Assembly: GCF_000430525.1 (NCBI RefSeq)
Contig: NZ_AUME01000030.1
Coordinates: 1-36,200 of the forward strand
Length of the DNA: 36,200 nt
Direction: 5' to 3'
Source of the DNA: Prevotella corporis DSM 18810 = JCM 8529
GTDB lineage: Bacteria; Bacteroidota; Bacteroidia; Bacteroidales; Bacteroidaceae
Position 1 is the stretch's first letter, and the number at the start of each line of letters is the position of its first letter. Positions 7,510-15,770 of this stretch are shown here, piece by piece. The notes beneath the pieces were generated by a model that saw only the letters and a program-made list of their open reading frames with translations, searched no databases and was not told the DNA's origin. Both the position numbers and the translations under genes were made by a program.

Positions 7510-8628
7510 TTATGCCTCCTTGCGCTTCAAGGTTATCTTGTCCACCACCTGACACATCTGCTGCGCTGCTATCTTGGAATAGATTTGTGTGGTGGTAATG
7601 TTCTTATGTCCGAGATAGGCTTGGATGACAGCCATGTCCGTTCCCATTTCCACGTGCAGGCTTCCGAAGCTGTGGCGGGTACAGTGAAAGGTGATTTTCT
7701 TGGTTATCCCTGCTGCCGTGAGCCACCGTTGGAGTGGTCCTTGCAGCATCTTGTCCTTGAAATCCTCAAAGATAAGTCCCTCGCCCCGTTCTCCCAGCAG
7801 TCCATAGGCTTCATCACTGATGGGGTTATGCACTATTTCTTTGGTTTTCTGCATACGGGTGGTAACGAACATCCTGCCGTTGGTGTATGGTTGTATCTGC
7901 TGCCACGTGAGCTGTCTGATGTCGCTCTTTCTCAGTCCCGTAAGACAGGCGAAAAGAAAAGCTTTTTTCAAGACCTCCTCCTCACAGGGTGTTTCGGCAA
8001 GCCGTATCAGTTCCTCTTGGCTCAAATGCTCCCTGATGGTGGGAATGCACTCGATGCGGTCTAAGAAGCCGTTTGGGTTCTCCTTTATCTTCCTGTCACG
8101 GTAAGCGGTGTGCAGCACGGCACGGAAAGTTGACCAATAGCCTGCTGCGGAGTTGATGTGCAGCTTTTGGTTGGTGTGGATGGATTGGGGTGCATCAAGC
8201 AGGTATTCCATGAACTTGCGGCACAAATCCACATCCACCTCCTCAAAGGTGCATTTGCCGTTCACGAACCGCTGGAAATGCTTGTATACGTGCTGCCACT
8301 TGATATTCTTGCGGTCAGCCAGTCCTTTGAAATAGGCAAGGAAATCGCCCTTCATCTTGGTCTTGTCAAAAAAGCCGTTGTTTTCATTGAAAATGGCTTC
8401 GTAGCGCTGGTTGCGCAGGATGACCGCTTTCTTCATCATGCGTGCGTTGAAGTCCCGTTCCTGCTGGTTTGCAGGTTTGGCGAAGATGTAAATTCCTAAG
8501 GCTTCACGTGTAATCACTCTCATGGTGACATTGTCACGGTAGCCGGGATAGTAGTCAAGGCATAGTGAATACTGTGTCCCGTTCTTAATCTTGCGCTTAC
8601 GCAAGGTAACTGTTTTGCATTTACTCAT
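7510..8628 (-). CDS. int: Tyrosine recombinase (integrase) of the cfxA element
   Basis: A 372-residue site-specific recombinase that would integrate and excise the element through att sites. An Arm-like N-terminus is followed by a SAM-like core-binding domain (about 90-190) and a catalytic domain. The catalytic residues are visible: ACLTGLRKSDI (first Arg), then HCTRHSFGSLHVEMG (His-x-x-Arg), YLGHKNITTTQIY (His and the nucleophile Tyr). Length and motif spacing are normal, so it looks intact. Its promoter region carries the second copy of the operator block also found before the HTH gene. Confidence 0.93.
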   Translation of the reverse strand: MSKCKTVTLRKRKIKNGTQYSLCLDYYPGYRDNVTMRVITREALGIYIFAKPANQQERDFNARMMKKAVILRNQRYEAIFNENNGFFDKTKMKGDFLAYFKGLADRKNIKWQHVYKHFQRFVNGKCTFEEVDVDLCRKFMEYLLDAPQSIHTNQKLHINSAAGYWSTFRAVLHTAYRDRKIKENPNGFLDRIECIPTIREHLSQEELIRLAETPCEEEVLKKAFLFACLTGLRKSDIRQLTWQQIQPYTNGRMFVTTRMQKTKEIVHNPISDEAYGLLGERGEGLIFEDFKDKMLQGPLQRWLTAAGITKKITFHCTRHSFGSLHVEMGTDMAVIQAYLGHKNITTTQIYSKIAAQQMCQVVDKITLKRKEA

Positions 8629-8686
8629 AATAATTATGTTTTAATTGGTTGTATACATTTTGGAGTTGTATCCATGTTTCCGATGG

Positions 8687-8757
8687 CAAAGGAACAACGT
8701 GAAATATCCGTGAATACCTCCACGATACATCATTTTGAAATAATTTTCGATAATCCC
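8687..8757 (-). promoter_or_regulatory. Duplicated promoter/operator block, copy B (integrase)
   Basis: About 80% identical over the upstream part to copy A at 6238-6308, in the same orientation, with CGTGAATACCTCCACG at its core. TTCCTTTG on the minus strand (8687-8694) occupies the -7 position at the same offset as in copy A. It lies 60-130 bases before the integrase start. Confidence 0.6.
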
Positions 8758-8769
8758 GATTTTTCACGG

Positions 8770-9705
8770 TTATTTGTTCCTTTCAGCCATGACACGCTCC
8801 ACATCTGAGCGCAAAAGCAGGTTTTTCACACCCACCTTTATCTTTTCGATGTGCTTCACCTTGACGATATGGCAGATGTTGGCTGACGAAAGACCATAGA
8901 TTTGCTGCACCTGCTCAACGGTATAGTAGCGTTCATCGTTCACAAGGTCAGTTCTGCGGAGTTCGTTCAAATGTGATTTGGAGTAATAGGTACGCCCGTA
9001 CTCTCTTTTAGTGGGTATCTTATGGCGATAGGTGTAGGCACGGAGTGCGGTCGGCTTCATGCCGAACAGTTCCTCCACCTCCTCGGTCAGTAGCCAGTCG
9101 GTAATTTCGCTAATATCAACTGCCACACCGAAAAACTCGTCAATATGCTTCTTGCTGTAATAGTTCTTTCCTGCGATACGACAGATGGGGATATGGTTAC
9201 GCTTGGCGGAAGTGTAAAGCCATGACTGCTTTACCTTAAAAAGGGACATCACCTCCTCGCCCGAATAGAAGTCCAACACTTCTTCGCTTTCCTTTTCCCT
9301 TTTTTCTCTTTTGGCAGGTAAGGAAGATGAAGATGATTTCCTTGGTGTGGAGGTGTTGCCGGGCAGGATGCGGTGATAGGGATTGCCCTCCAACATCTGC
9401 TCGATGTCGGCTCTGCGGATGAATGCCATGCGGTTGCTGATGCGTGAGGCTTTCAGCTTGCCGATGGCTACAAGTTTGTAAATGTACTGTCGGGAACAGC
9501 CCATGAGGATGGCTGCTTTGGAAAAGGTGAGATACTCCTGATGCTGTATCTCCATCAAGGGTTGGGCGACTTTGAAGAGGTTGTTCTTCTGCATCACTCT
9601 GGCTCGTTTGGCTTCTGCCTGACAAGCCTCACTGCAATATCTTTGCATACCGCTTCGGGTTACAAAGGACTTGCCGCAAAAACTGCATTTTCTGGTTGCT
9701 TTCAT
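8770..9705 (-). CDS. Multi-HTH DNA-binding protein (possible targeting/excision factor)
   Basis: A 311-residue protein starting with a short Cys finger (CSFCGKSF ... YCSEACQ, residues about 8-30). It then has up to four helix-turn-helix modules of the excisionase type: LTFSKAAILMGCSRQYIYKL, EEVMSLFKVKQSWLYTSAKR, TEEVEELFGMKPTALRAYTY and YTVEQVQQIYGLSSANICHI, each followed by a short basic wing. Repeated HTH modules suggest binding to a series of sites, for example at the element ends. Tn4555 encodes a targeting protein (TnpA) near its integrase, and this may be its equivalent, which I could not verify. It lies between the integrase and the right end. Confidence 0.75.
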   Translation of the reverse strand: MKATRKCSFCGKSFVTRSGMQRYCSEACQAEAKRARVMQKNNLFKVAQPLMEIQHQEYLTFSKAAILMGCSRQYIYKLVAIGKLKASRISNRMAFIRRADIEQMLEGNPYHRILPGNTSTPRKSSSSSLPAKREKREKESEEVLDFYSGEEVMSLFKVKQSWLYTSAKRNHIPICRIAGKNYYSKKHIDEFFGVAVDISEITDWLLTEEVEELFGMKPTALRAYTYRHKIPTKREYGRTYYSKSHLNELRRTDLVNDERYYTVEQVQQIYGLSSANICHIVKVKHIEKIKVGVKNLLLRSDVERVMAERNK

Positions 9706-9971
9706 ACCGTTTTATCGTTTAATGGTTCATTTCTTCAATCCTATATCTCTGAAATGGTAAACGGATGTGAACGGAAGTCAACCATTGTCGCTTTTCTACA
9801 CAGTGTGACTGTTTCCGCATATCGGGGCGGTTATTGTCGCTTGTCGTAAACGGTTGTAAACCCTTGTCAACTGTCTGCACGGTGTGACAAAAAACAAGCC
9901 CCGCAAATTCTCCACGTCAGAAATACGTCTCAAAAATATGTGGAAATTTGGGAAGCGACAAATGGCAACCG
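9706..9971. other. Non-coding right end of the element with repeated short motifs
   Basis: No gene was seen. The stretch contains spaced near-repeats: GTAAACGGATGTGAAC (about 9757), CGTAAACGGTTGTAAAC (about 9845), two copies of TTGTCGCTT (about 9784 and 9833) and paired GTGTGAC motifs. This is what recombinase or multi-HTH binding arms near an attachment site might look like. No site assignment can be made without footprinting. Confidence 0.4.
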
Positions 9972-10030
9972 AAAAGTGTTAAATTTTAGAATATGCTGGT
10001 AATTAAAGATTTACACTCGGATATTTCTGA
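9972..10030 (-). repeat. Right arm of imperfect terminal inverted repeat
   Basis: On the minus strand this carries TCAGAAATAT (10021-10030), TTTAATT (10001-10007), GCATATTCTAAAA (9984-9996) and TTTAACACTTTT (9972-9983), the partners of blocks at 47-106. The outer part overlaps the last codons of the LRR protein gene. Confidence 0.5.
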
Positions 10031-10683
10031 TTAGTTTTGGTTGTTCTATGGTTATAAATACAATGTTTAAAAGCATATTTCTCTATAGTTCGCAGAGAAT
10101 TGGGAAGTTTTATTCTTCTCAATCCTTTACATCCCGCAAAAGTGCGTTCTTTTATTTCTGTGATAGAATCGGGCAACGCCAACTCCTTTATGCTTTCACA
10201 CAATGTAAAAGCCTTGCCACCTATGTAAGTAACAGTATTTGGTATCTTTGAAATCGTAATTCTGCAACAATCCCAAAATGCCCCATATTCTATCCTTTTA
10301 AGATTTGGGGGCAGTGAGTCTAAACGTAAATTTTCGCACATATTAAAAGAATTTTGTCCAATGATTTGCAGAGAATTTGGCAGATATATACGATGTAGAT
10401 TTTTACAAGTATCGAAAGCTCTTCCATTGATTACTTCTAGCCCTTCGGGAAGTAAAACTGTTTTAATGTAATTATTAAATACAAAGCAGCATTTCCCTAT
10501 AGCCTTCACCTGTTTTAATTTTTCATCTTTAGTCAAATCCACAATACTATCTTTTCTTTCCCATTTTACAAGTTCAAGGACACCTGCAGAGTCCGAGACC
10601 TCATATCCAAGTTTAGAGGTCTGACCTTTGACAAATTCAAGTGAGAAAAAAAATAACAAAAGGACAATAAATATTTTTTTCAT
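10003..10683 (-). CDS. Secreted BspA-type leucine-rich-repeat (LRR_5) protein, possibly 3'-truncated
   Basis: A 226-residue protein with a signal peptide (residues 1-20, ending FVKGQ) followed by about five LRR_5 repeats of the Treponema/BspA kind. Examples are GLEVINGRAFDTCKNLHRIY, SLQIIGQNSFNMC, IPNTVTYIGGKAF and SITEIKERTFAGCKGLRRI. Such proteins are secreted or surface adhesins. Family members are usually longer. After AFKHC the repeat pattern stops and an odd tail follows (IYNHRTTKTNQKY), lying within the inverted-repeat arm of the neighbouring element. The 3' end was therefore probably replaced by the insertion. What would follow in an intact gene is not visible. Confidence 0.7.
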   Translation of the reverse strand: MKKIFIVLLLFFFSLEFVKGQTSKLGYEVSDSAGVLELVKWERKDSIVDLTKDEKLKQVKAIGKCCFVFNNYIKTVLLPEGLEVINGRAFDTCKNLHRIYLPNSLQIIGQNSFNMCENLRLDSLPPNLKRIEYGAFWDCCRITISKIPNTVTYIGGKAFTLCESIKELALPDSITEIKERTFAGCKGLRRIKLPNSLRTIEKYAFKHCIYNHRTTKTNQKYPSVNL

Positions 10684-10738
10684 AAAATGTATAAATCCTT
10701 AATTCCGCAACACTATTATAAATTAAACTTTTTAAGTA

Positions 10739-10763
10739 CCTGAGCAACAAAAAGTTGCTCAGG
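10739..10763. other. Perfect stem-loop
   Basis: CCTGAGCAAC (10739-10748) and GTTGCTCAGG (10754-10763) pair exactly around an A5 loop. It lies between the LRR gene and the transposase remnant, which diverge. There is no T-run, so its role is open; it may be an end structure of the old insertion sequence. Confidence 0.5.
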
Positions 10764-10830
10764 ATTTTGTCACGTCAGAATTTTCACTTATCTTAGTGTT
10801 GCAAAAAAACAAGAGAATCCGACGATAGAC

Positions 10831-11769
10831 ATGGCGAAGATACAAATTAAATCTGAGATACTCACTCCTTTTGGGGGATTATTTTCAATCATGGAGCAAT
10901 TTGACTCCACATTATCATCTGTAATCGACTCAACCCTCGGTCTAAGGTGTGGATCGTTCGGTTATCAGTACAGCGAAATCATCCGTTCTCTCATGAGTAT
11001 CTACTTCTGTGGCGGCTCATGTACCCCAGGATGTCACTACTCATTTGATGAACCACCTCTCGCTTCATCCGACACTTCGCACTTGTAGCTCTGATACTAT
11101 CCTCAGAGCGATAAAGGAGTTGACGCAAGAAAACATTTCATACACATCAGATATGGGCAAGGCCTACGATTTCAATACGGCTGACACTCTCAATACTTTA
11201 TTGCTCAAGGCTGGTTCTATAAATTAGCTTTGTTAGATTTTGAGCTTATTTTTGAGGTCAAAATGCAAGAGAGTAAAGGAGTGTAGCGAGCTACACGACT
11301 GAACGAACTTACATTTTGAACCAAAAAGAAGCCAAAAGATAACAAAACGTATTTCATAAACATTTAATGACTATGTGCGGTGGTAATTTATAGAACCAGC
11401 CTCAATTGTATATTTGCATCTGGCCAACTGAAAGAGGGTGAGATGTATGATGTTGATTTCGACCACCAGTTCATAGAGACAGAGAAGTACGATGCAAAGC
11501 CTACATACAAGAAGTTCCTTGGTTATCGCCCTGGCGTGGCGGTTATTGGCGATTTGATAGTCGGTATAATCCGTAACTTTTACAAGGCCATTATTCAAAG
11601 ACTTGACGTAAAGAAGTTCGGACTCAATGCAACAAGTCGCATAAAAGCGTTTGTCTTCAGGTTTATCCCTGTACCAGCCAAGTGAATCACGACATCAAGG
11701 CGGTATGTGCTGAATATCTATACCTGTAATAATGCTTACGCAGATGTTTTCCAGACTGATTTTGGATAA
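10831..11769 (+). pseudogene. IS1380-family transposase remnant, multiply broken
   Basis: Reading with frame changes, the text follows IS1380-type transposases of Bacteroidetes: N-terminus from 10831 (MAKIQIKSEILTPFGG), DVTTHLMNHLSLHPTLRTCS, then KKFLGYRPGVAVIGD, NFYKAIIQRLDVKKFGL and the C-terminus YADVFQTDFG ending at 11769. Lesions seen: a frameshift near the CCCC run at about 11024; a 193-bp element inserted at 11209-11401; loss of most of the catalytic core between GDLIVGI and IRNFYKAI (about 11563); and a TGA at 11683-11685 where the family has a Trp codon (PAKW). It cannot be active. No terminal repeats of the IS were found. Confidence 0.85.
11209..11401. mobile_element. 193-bp MITE-like element with perfect 18-bp terminal inverted repeats
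   Basis: The ends are GGCTGGTTCTATAAATTA (11209-11226) and its exact reverse complement (11384-11401). The flanks carry a TCAA target duplication (11205-11208 and 11402-11405). Removing the element and one TCAA restores an open frame through the host transposase remnant (LNTLLLNCIFASGQLKEGE), which proves insertion. The centre holds a GTGTAGCgaGCTACAC hairpin and longer imperfect palindromic arms, but no gene, so a transposase must act in trans. The parent family is not certain. Confidence 0.9.
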
Positions 11770-12606
11770 TGCCTACAACTTATGGGAATGATATTGTGTA
11801 TTGCCTCAAGTCACATTGTGAGGTAAGGGGATATTGTAGGCAGAAGTGGGTGCTTCAAGTTCAACTTATCTGCAAATTCAGTAATGAGAGGACGTGTAAA
11901 CGCAATAAGGACGTTCAAGGGCTTCGTAGCGGATTTGAGGTTATAATTGATTTTAAAAGTAACTTTGCTTTATTTCTTATATCTTTGTTCTCTTTTTATC
12001 AATATGAGTTAACAACACAGTTCTCCTATATCTTTAGGTATTTTTCATTCTTTTATTATGATAAAATCAACATTTATTTTTCATAGTTCAAAGTGTATTT
12101 TAAAAGGTGTGTTCTATAAATAATATTTATTCTAACTTTTTGATACGTTTTAGATTGTCTTATGGAATTTAGAACAATTTAGACAGAGCCTATTTCTCTC
12201 AATTTTAAAACATATTGTTTTGTCGGTCAAAATGACACCTTTTGCTCACCAAAACATAATGTTTTGGTGAGCAAAACAATACTTAAAAAAACAAAGTTAT
12301 AACTGTTTAATCTTCAATAGATTACAAAATTGTTCAAATTTTCCTGACTTTTTTTATTTAAAAGGTATAAATACTCACATTACAAAATTACCATTGTTAT
12401 TCACAAAAATCCACAACAAACAATAACAGTTGCTTTTTACCGTCAACTTTATAATCCATATATGGATAGTTGAATAAAAAATAGCTATTTTTTCAATAAT
12501 AACAAAGAGAGACAAGTAGAAAAGAAACAGGTAAAACAAACAAGAAGATATAAATCATTGTCGCATTTGAAAGATGTTCTTACAATAATTTACCCACTTT
12601 TGAGTA
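11770..12606. other. AT-rich non-coding stretch
   Basis: No credible gene was seen. An ORF at 11769-12086 has no recognisable similarity and a composition like its surroundings. The only clear structure is the 37-bp palindrome at 12240-12276. Confidence 0.5.
12240..12276. repeat. 37-bp near-perfect intergenic palindrome
   Basis: Arms TTTTGCTCACCAAAACAT (12240-12257) and ATGTTTTGGTGAGCAAAA (12259-12276) are exact reverse complements with one central A. Just upstream, AAAACATATTGTTTTG repeats part of the theme. The words GGTGAG and TTTTGGTGAG recur in the hairpin at 22584-22618. Confidence 0.75.
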
Positions 12607-12637
12607 TTGCCCCAAATACCACATTGTCTTAATTTTG
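12607..12637 (+). promoter_or_regulatory. Promoter of the TonB receptor-M16 peptidase locus
   Basis: TTG at 12607-12609 and TAATTTTG at 12630-12637 are separated by 20 bases and fit the Bacteroidetes -33/-7 pattern. Transcription would start about 12644, leaving a leader of only about 17 bases before the ATG at 12661. Confidence 0.6.
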
Positions 12638-12660
12638 CATTTATAAAAACAACATACTGA

Positions 12661-15390
12661 ATGAAGCGAACAAGGTCCATTATTTTTATATATTTTCTTT
12701 TTTTTGCCATTACAACTTTAGGGCAAAGTATAACGAGTGGGCTTGTTCTTGAAGATGTAACAAATGAGCCTGTTATAGGTGCTGCCATAATGTTTGAAAA
12801 AGGCAAAAACGTATTGGCTATTACAGACATGAACGGACGATTTCAGGCTAAAGACATTCAAGGAAAATCAATTCGCATTAGCTATACTGGATTCAAACCT
12901 TTAGTCGTAAAAGCTCAAAACAAGGCTACCTACTATTTAGTAGCTGACACAAATGCTTTAGCTGAAGTCGTGGTTACGGCACAAGAGTCGAGCGGACTGG
13001 CAGCTGCCTCCATCATAGGCAAGCAAGCTATGGAGCATTTACAGCCTTCAAGTTTCTCTGATTTGTTGGAATTGCTGCCCGGTGGACGTTCATCCGACCC
13101 TATGCTAAACACTCCCAATAGTATTCGTTTACGTGAGGCTACTCCCTATGGAAGTACAAATTACGGTACATCATCGCTGGGAACAAGTTTTGTAGTCGAC
13201 GGTGTGCCTGTGTCGAACAATGCCAATAAACAATATATGGCAGGGGCATGGGACGCAAAGGTAACCAATCGCACTTTTACAAATCAGGGGATCGACATGC
13301 GAACCATATCGACCGACGACATTGAAAAAGTGGAAGTAGTGCGTGGTATTCCGTCGGTTGAATATGGCGACCTGACCAGCGGTTTGATAAAAATAGAACG
13401 GCGTCATGGCGGGCATAACATGAATGCTCGCCTAAAAGCCGATATGAGCAGCAAATTGTTTTACATCGCCAAAGGAATTGAATTTGGAAAACAATGGACA
13501 CTCAACCTCAGTGCCGACTATTTAAATGCCAATCACGACCCACGCAACACGTTGGAAAGCTATTCGCGTGTAACGCTTTCGGCTCGTGCCAACGCAATAT
13601 GGGAGAAAGAAGCCTATCATATAAAGTGGGCAAACAACTTAGATTATGGAGGTTCGTTCGATGGAGAGAAGTTAGACCCTGATCTTAACCAAGGTAGACG
13701 CGATACCTACAAATCGAGTTATAATCGTTTTGCATTCAATTCTTCATTAGACCTTGCTTTCAAAAAGCAACAATGGGTAAAAAGTTTTTCTGCAACCCTT
13801 TCTACAAGCTATCAACACGATGTTGTTTCTCGTTTACGTCTGGTACAGCTTTCACGTATGATGCCAGCCCTAACCACTACTACAGAGGGCGAACATACTG
13901 TTGAAATCTTGCCTTATACCTATTATGGCCAGCACGATGTAGATGGGAAACCCTTCAATTTGTTTATCCGAATGAATGCAAAATTGCAAATTCCAACCGA
14001 CAGAATCGCCAATACGTTGCTCGTTGGTACCGATTTCTCACTGGATAAAAATTATGGCGAAGGACAAAAGTTCGACCCTTTAGCTCCACCCTATACAGGA
14101 ACATCGGTCAGACCACGCAAACTTTCGCTCACACCAGCTATGAGTACGCTTGCTTTTTATGCCGAAGAACGCTTGCGACTACCAGTTGCTCGCCACACAT
14201 TCGAGGTTAATGGTGGCGTCAGGGTGAGCCAAATGCTCAATCTGCCAACTACATACACCATGCGCGGACAATGGTACGCTGACCCACGAGTAAATCTTGG
14301 TTGGTCGTTTCCACAATTCCACATAGGCAAATGGGCTACCAATATACGTCTGCAAGGAGGGGTTGGACAGCACACAAAGTTTCCAACTATGGATTATATT
14401 TATCCAGACCCACGCTATTTGGACATCATTCAGCTAAGTTACTATAGCCCTAATGAAGCACTGCGTACCATTAACGTTCGAACATTCGTGCTTGATGTAG
14501 CCAATAAAAACATTCAACCAGCCCATAACTTTAAATGGGAAATGGGAACAGATATAAATGTTGCAGGCAACCACCTTTCGCTTACATTCTTTCATGAAGA
14601 TATGAAATCGGGCTTTCGAGCCAATACCATCTATCACCCCTATAGCTTCAAACAATTCAATACGTCTGGTATTGATGCCAATAGCCTTATATCTCCACCA
14701 GATGTAAACAAACTTCCTTATACAATAGAACAGGAATTGTTTGGCAATACGGAATATACAAATGGCAGCAGAACATTAAAAAAAGGTTTGGAATATACTT
14801 TCTCTACTCCTCGTTTCAAGACTTTGCAAACTCGACTGACTATAAATGGTGCGTGGTTTAAAACCCTTTATCGCAACTCGCAGGTAGTAGCCTATCGTCC
14901 ATCTGCCGTTTTAAACGGAAAACAAATACAATATGTGGGCTTATACAGAGATAATGATGGTTTGAAAACAGAAATGGCAAATACTAATTTTACTTTCGAT
15001 ACTAATATTCCTAAACTCCGTTTGGGATTTTCTCTTTCGGCTCAATGCCTTTGGTTTACCTCTTCTCAACGTTTACCATTAAGCAACGAACCAGAACAAT
15101 ATATGGCACCTGATGGAACTTTGCACGACTGGAAAGAAGATGATACCAATGACACTTATTTGCGTTTCCTTGTTCGCGACCATACGGCAAAGGAATACAT
15201 TAAATACACCGTGCCTTTCTCCATGAACCTGAATCTGAAAGTGACGAAAAAATTGCTGAACGACCGCTTGAATATTGCCATGTTCTGCAATCGAATGTTA
15301 GATTATACACCCGATTACAAACAAAACGAAATAACAATACGTCGTAGCGTGCGACCTTATTTCGGATTAGAAATAAACTTGAAATTATGA
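12661..15390 (+). CDS. TonB-dependent outer-membrane receptor with carboxypeptidase-like N-terminal domain
   Basis: A 909-residue receptor. After the signal peptide (1-21, ending TLGQS) comes a carboxypeptidase-regulatory-like beta domain (about 24-95, GLVLEDVTNEPVIGAAIMF ... ISYTGF). A likely TonB-contact segment LAEVVVTAQ follows, then the plug (about 118-245, with FVVDGVPVSNN and DIEKVEVVRGIPSVEYGDLT) and a long beta-barrel ending in GLEINLKL. It imports a ligand across the outer membrane using energy from TonB. No SusD partner is next to it, so it is not a standard glycan SusCD pair. It is the first gene of a five-gene run and overlaps the next by 4 bases (ATGA). The ligand is unknown; the M16 peptidase downstream hints at a peptide or protein. 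Confidence 0.92.
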   Translation: MKRTRSIIFIYFLFFAITTLGQSITSGLVLEDVTNEPVIGAAIMFEKGKNVLAITDMNGRFQAKDIQGKSIRISYTGFKPLVVKAQNKATYYLVADTNALAEVVVTAQESSGLAAASIIGKQAMEHLQPSSFSDLLELLPGGRSSDPMLNTPNSIRLREATPYGSTNYGTSSLGTSFVVDGVPVSNNANKQYMAGAWDAKVTNRTFTNQGIDMRTISTDDIEKVEVVRGIPSVEYGDLTSGLIKIERRHGGHNMNARLKADMSSKLFYIAKGIEFGKQWTLNLSADYLNANHDPRNTLESYSRVTLSARANAIWEKEAYHIKWANNLDYGGSFDGEKLDPDLNQGRRDTYKSSYNRFAFNSSLDLAFKKQQWVKSFSATLSTSYQHDVVSRLRLVQLSRMMPALTTTTEGEHTVEILPYTYYGQHDVDGKPFNLFIRMNAKLQIPTDRIANTLLVGTDFSLDKNYGEGQKFDPLAPPYTGTSVRPRKLSLTPAMSTLAFYAEERLRLPVARHTFEVNGGVRVSQMLNLPTTYTMRGQWYADPRVNLGWSFPQFHIGKWATNIRLQGGVGQHTKFPTMDYIYPDPRYLDIIQLSYYSPNEALRTINVRTFVLDVANKNIQPAHNFKWEMGTDINVAGNHLSLTFFHEDMKSGFRANTIYHPYSFKQFNTSGIDANSLISPPDVNKLPYTIEQELFGNTEYTNGSRTLKKGLEYTFSTPRFKTLQTRLTINGAWFKTLYRNSQVVAYRPSAVLNGKQIQYVGLYRDNDGLKTEMANTNFTFDTNIPKLRLGFSLSAQCLWFTSSQRLPLSNEPEQYMAPDGTLHDWKEDDTNDTYLRFLVRDHTAKEYIKYTVPFSMNLNLKVTKKLLNDRLNIAMFCNRMLDYTPDYKQNEITIRRSVRPYFGLEINLKL

Positions 15391-15770
15391 AAAAGTATGT
15401 CTTAATCATATTTTTTGCCATTGCAGCTTGTATTTTCACATCGTGCCATAACGATTCAGAAGAATATATGGCTGATATTACAATCGTTGTAAATAGTAAA
15501 GAAGCCATAAAAATAGACCAAGTTCAAGCTACTGCAACCATCACAAATTTGAATAGTAAGCAGGTCTTCAGCTCAACAAACTTTTATGGCAACACTCTAA
15601 CAGAAACGGTTTTGCGTGGAGCATACAAGATAGCACTTGACGGAATAATACGTTACATTGATAAAAATAACGAAATTAGAGTACGTCCCTTCCGCAGTAC
15701 AACTGATTTTATTAATGTTGGGGGGAGCAATTGTGATCCTATCGTAATGCAAACTATATTTACAGATTAA
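15387..15770 (+). CDS. Small lipoprotein, partner of the TonB receptor
   Basis: A 127-residue lipoprotein with lipobox FTSC (Cys20) after a hydrophobic signal. The mature part looks like one beta-sandwich domain: ITIVVNSKEAIKIDQVQATA, NLNSKQVFSSTNFYGN, then LRGAYKIALDGIIRYID. The same layout (strand, NxxSK/NKTTK-V-x-S turn, GxYxIxxxGxIxY) appears in the N-terminal domain of the DUF4876 protein two genes downstream, so the two are probably paralogous ligand- or receptor-binding domains. It is translationally coupled to the receptor and ends directly against the next start codon. Function is not known. Confidence 0.75.
   Translation: MKKYVLIIFFAIAACIFTSCHNDSEEYMADITIVVNSKEAIKIDQVQATATITNLNSKQVFSSTNFYGNTLTETVLRGAYKIALDGIIRYIDKNNEIRVRPFRSTTDFINVGGSNCDPIVMQTIFTD

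Larger units (their letters stand above)
47..10030. mobile_element. Tn4555-like mobilizable element carrying cfxA
   Basis: A block of about 10 kb with the gene set of a Bacteroides mobilizable transposon: a beta-lactamase, a MobV-type relaxase, primase-like and ATPase proteins, HTH proteins and a tyrosine recombinase. All except cfxA lie on the minus strand. The ends were placed by imperfect inverted repeats (47-106 and 9972-10030), not by a known attachment sequence, so the exact borders are uncertain by tens of bases. It has no type IV secretion genes, so it would need a helper conjugative element to move. The resemblance to Tn4555 is from family knowledge and was not checked by alignment. 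Confidence 0.75.

Noticed and set aside
11769..12086. ORF of 105 codons after the transposase remnant
   Set aside because: No recognisable family, AT-rich like its surroundings, starts directly at the transposase stop and has no promoter of its own.
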